A stretch of DNA of 64,000 bases from Chlorokybus atmophyticus. Taxonomy: Eukaryota > Streptophyta > Chlorokybophyceae > Chlorokybales > Chlorokybaceae. The stretch is taken from contig RHPI01002503.1 of NCBI GenBank assembly GCA_009103225.1, positions 1,293,178 through 1,357,177 on the forward strand, given 5' to 3'. The notes under the pieces are model-generated. The model was not told the origin of the DNA. It made no database searches and saw nothing but the letters and a program-made list of their open reading frames with translations. Each line of letters opens with the position of its first letter. Within the stretch, counting starts at the first letter, position 1. Shown piece by piece: positions 62,554-64,000 of this stretch. The translations under genes and the position numbers were made by a program.

Positions 62554-63780
62554 CGCCTGTTGTGTTTTGGCGCTTCCGCGCCACCCGCTTGGGTGCTTCG
62601 CTCCACGATGAAGCAATCATGATGCATACGCCGCACAAGCCCGGTGAGGCGGGGGCACACTTTGCTTTGACCTGTGCGGGTACGCATGCACAGGTCTTGC
62701 ATGTAAGCCTGCATGCGTGTGTGCGCGCATGCGTGTGCACCAGTGTGCTCATACTATCCTCACGTAGTATGTGAGGTCACACAGTACTTTTCATAAAAAC
62801 AGCCACGAACCAACCTGGTTGAACAACACTCACTTGGGTCAATGGCAATGTTGACAATCGTAGTCCGCTTCGGTGGTTTGCCAATTTTGCCGCCTATATA
62901 CTTGCTGATAATGCTCAATGTTGTCATCGCTTGTATGATACATCCTCGCTTACTCTGCAAACCACAGACACACCCAACAACTTAAGCTGACATGTTGTGC
63001 ACACACACCTTCCTTGAGTGAGAGCGGTTGGTTTGCTTTTAGGTTGGCTGGTGCTTGGTAAGATGGTTGGGCTGTGCTTGTCAGCTTACTTGCTGGTTGG
63101 TGGTTGTGTTGCTGTATGTGTGCCGGATGGTATGCTCTGTGCTGGCCCTGCATGTAAGGGTGACACGTGTCCAGCGTGCATGCTACTGACAGTCTGTCAA
63201 TTTCTAAACTTACAGATATGCACATGCACTGACAGGCGCGCACGCATGCAGACTGCTTGTGCAGAAGAATCTCTCTGTCACGCGCCGTGTTTGCTAACGT
63301 CAAACTTCGTCACTCCTCCAAGCTCAGCAAGCTGATCACCACTCCGCATTGTGACCACTTCCTTCCTCCGCCTCGTCGTCCTCCTCCCACTCACTCGTCG
63401 CTCAGCTCCGCTTCAAGCAACGAAGCAATTTGTCAAGCGGCGCTGGACTCTTGTCTTGTTGCTCTGTCTTGAATCTCTCGCCCTCCTCCTGTTTGTAATC
63501 CGGAAGCGTAGCAGCCTAGTCAGTGGCGTAGCATAGCGAGTGGGGCGGCGGCGGGGCGGTGGAGGCGGTGGAGGCGGCGGATGACGACAGAGTGGTCGTG
63601 GACAGGCAGAGGCAGGGACGACAAGGAGGAATCCAGCCAACAGACAAGCGGCGGCAGTCCCTGAGTCCCACCCGGTAAGGTAAGCACCACTGTAGATGTG
63701 ACGTGCAGGGAGAGAGAGAAGAAGTAAGGTGAGCGACGGGGCAACTTGTTTGCGTGGTGCAGGCGCTGTGTGGTTCAAGA
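62554..63780 (-). pseudogene. Partial FCP1-like phosphatase copy (5' part), inverted
   Basis: Reverse copy of about 52440-53620. On minus, exon 62954-62834 reads SKRGCIIQAMTTLSIISKYI and on to VNIAIDP with a good GTGAGT donor; the plus-strand copy has lost this frame. Exon 62671-about 62554 gives VKAKCAPASPGLCGVC, the same Cys motif as at 53421. The acidic first segment here is frame-broken. The catalytic part is not present in the window on this side; homology ends at about 62550. Confidence 0.6.
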
Positions 63781-64000
63781 GGAAGGCTGTGTATGTGTGC
63801 CGCTGGTTGTTAGTCGCGTCAAGTCCCGCATGTACTGTATGCCGCTTGCTGAGGCTTGGGTCCTGTGCGTGGTTAGGGTCGGGGTTTGCAGACAGCAGAG
63901 GTAGCCCACTGTGTACACATGGCCATGCTTGCTGCCTGATGAATACCTCAACCCAGACGCATTCCTCTCTGCGATGGCACAGGCAGGGTCACGTCAGGGT
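63781..64000. other. Window end, no feature
   Basis: Nothing supportable in these 220 bases. Confidence 0.4.

Overview
This is a eukaryotic nuclear window, most likely from a flagellated green alga. The genes are split by many GT-AG (and some GC-AG) introns. An IFT88-type ciliary gene points to a flagellated cell. A triose-phosphate-translocator-family gene, a plant NERD1-like FG-GAP gene, a plant-type FCP1/CPL phosphatase relic and chromovirus/copia elements point to the green lineage. I cannot name the species. I built the gene models by hand from splice sites, reading phase and family resemblance; no database search was run.

Region 1 (1-22,700) is the ordinary gene-bearing part. It holds five well-supported multi-exon genes: a sugar-phosphate/nucleotide-sugar translocator (minus, 8 exons, 351 aa), an FG-GAP membrane protein (minus, 10 exons, 751 aa), a coiled-coil protein (plus, 14 exons, 564 aa), IFT88 (plus, 4 exons, 892 aa) and a secreted kelch-repeat protein (minus, about 6 exons, 361 aa). 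The FG-GAP and coiled-coil genes diverge from a 2.1 kb spacer. The coiled-coil gene and IFT88 run head to tail. IFT88 and the kelch gene converge. Many introns are filled with alternating purine-pyrimidine (CA/TG, CG, CATGCG) sequence.

Region 2 (22,700-36,300) is a transposon graveyard. It contains a C-tract-rich terminal-inverted-repeat element, a short-LTR (TRIM-like) element around an assembly gap, a degenerate Ty3/gypsy chromovirus apparently inserted in the TRIM LTR, a second decayed gypsy integrase fragment, and a Ty1/copia element with broken pol and a 3' LTR.

Region 3 (36,300-64,000) is a cluster of low-copy segmental duplications. Two arms of about 6 kb (about 42.65-48.65 kb and 55.5-61.74 kb) are inverted copies of each other. 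Each carries a damaged copy of the same coiled-coil-rich gene and ends in a long pure GA or CT tract. The roughly 7 kb between them holds an intact 6-exon gene for an archaeal-type P-loop ATPase with a probable organelle transit peptide, followed by a frameshifted FCP1-like RNA polymerase II CTD-phosphatase gene. The first part of that phosphatase locus is repeated in inverse orientation at about 62.5-63.8 kb. Further copies of short modules lie at 37-43 kb and 48.9 kb. I see no tRNA, rRNA or CRISPR array.
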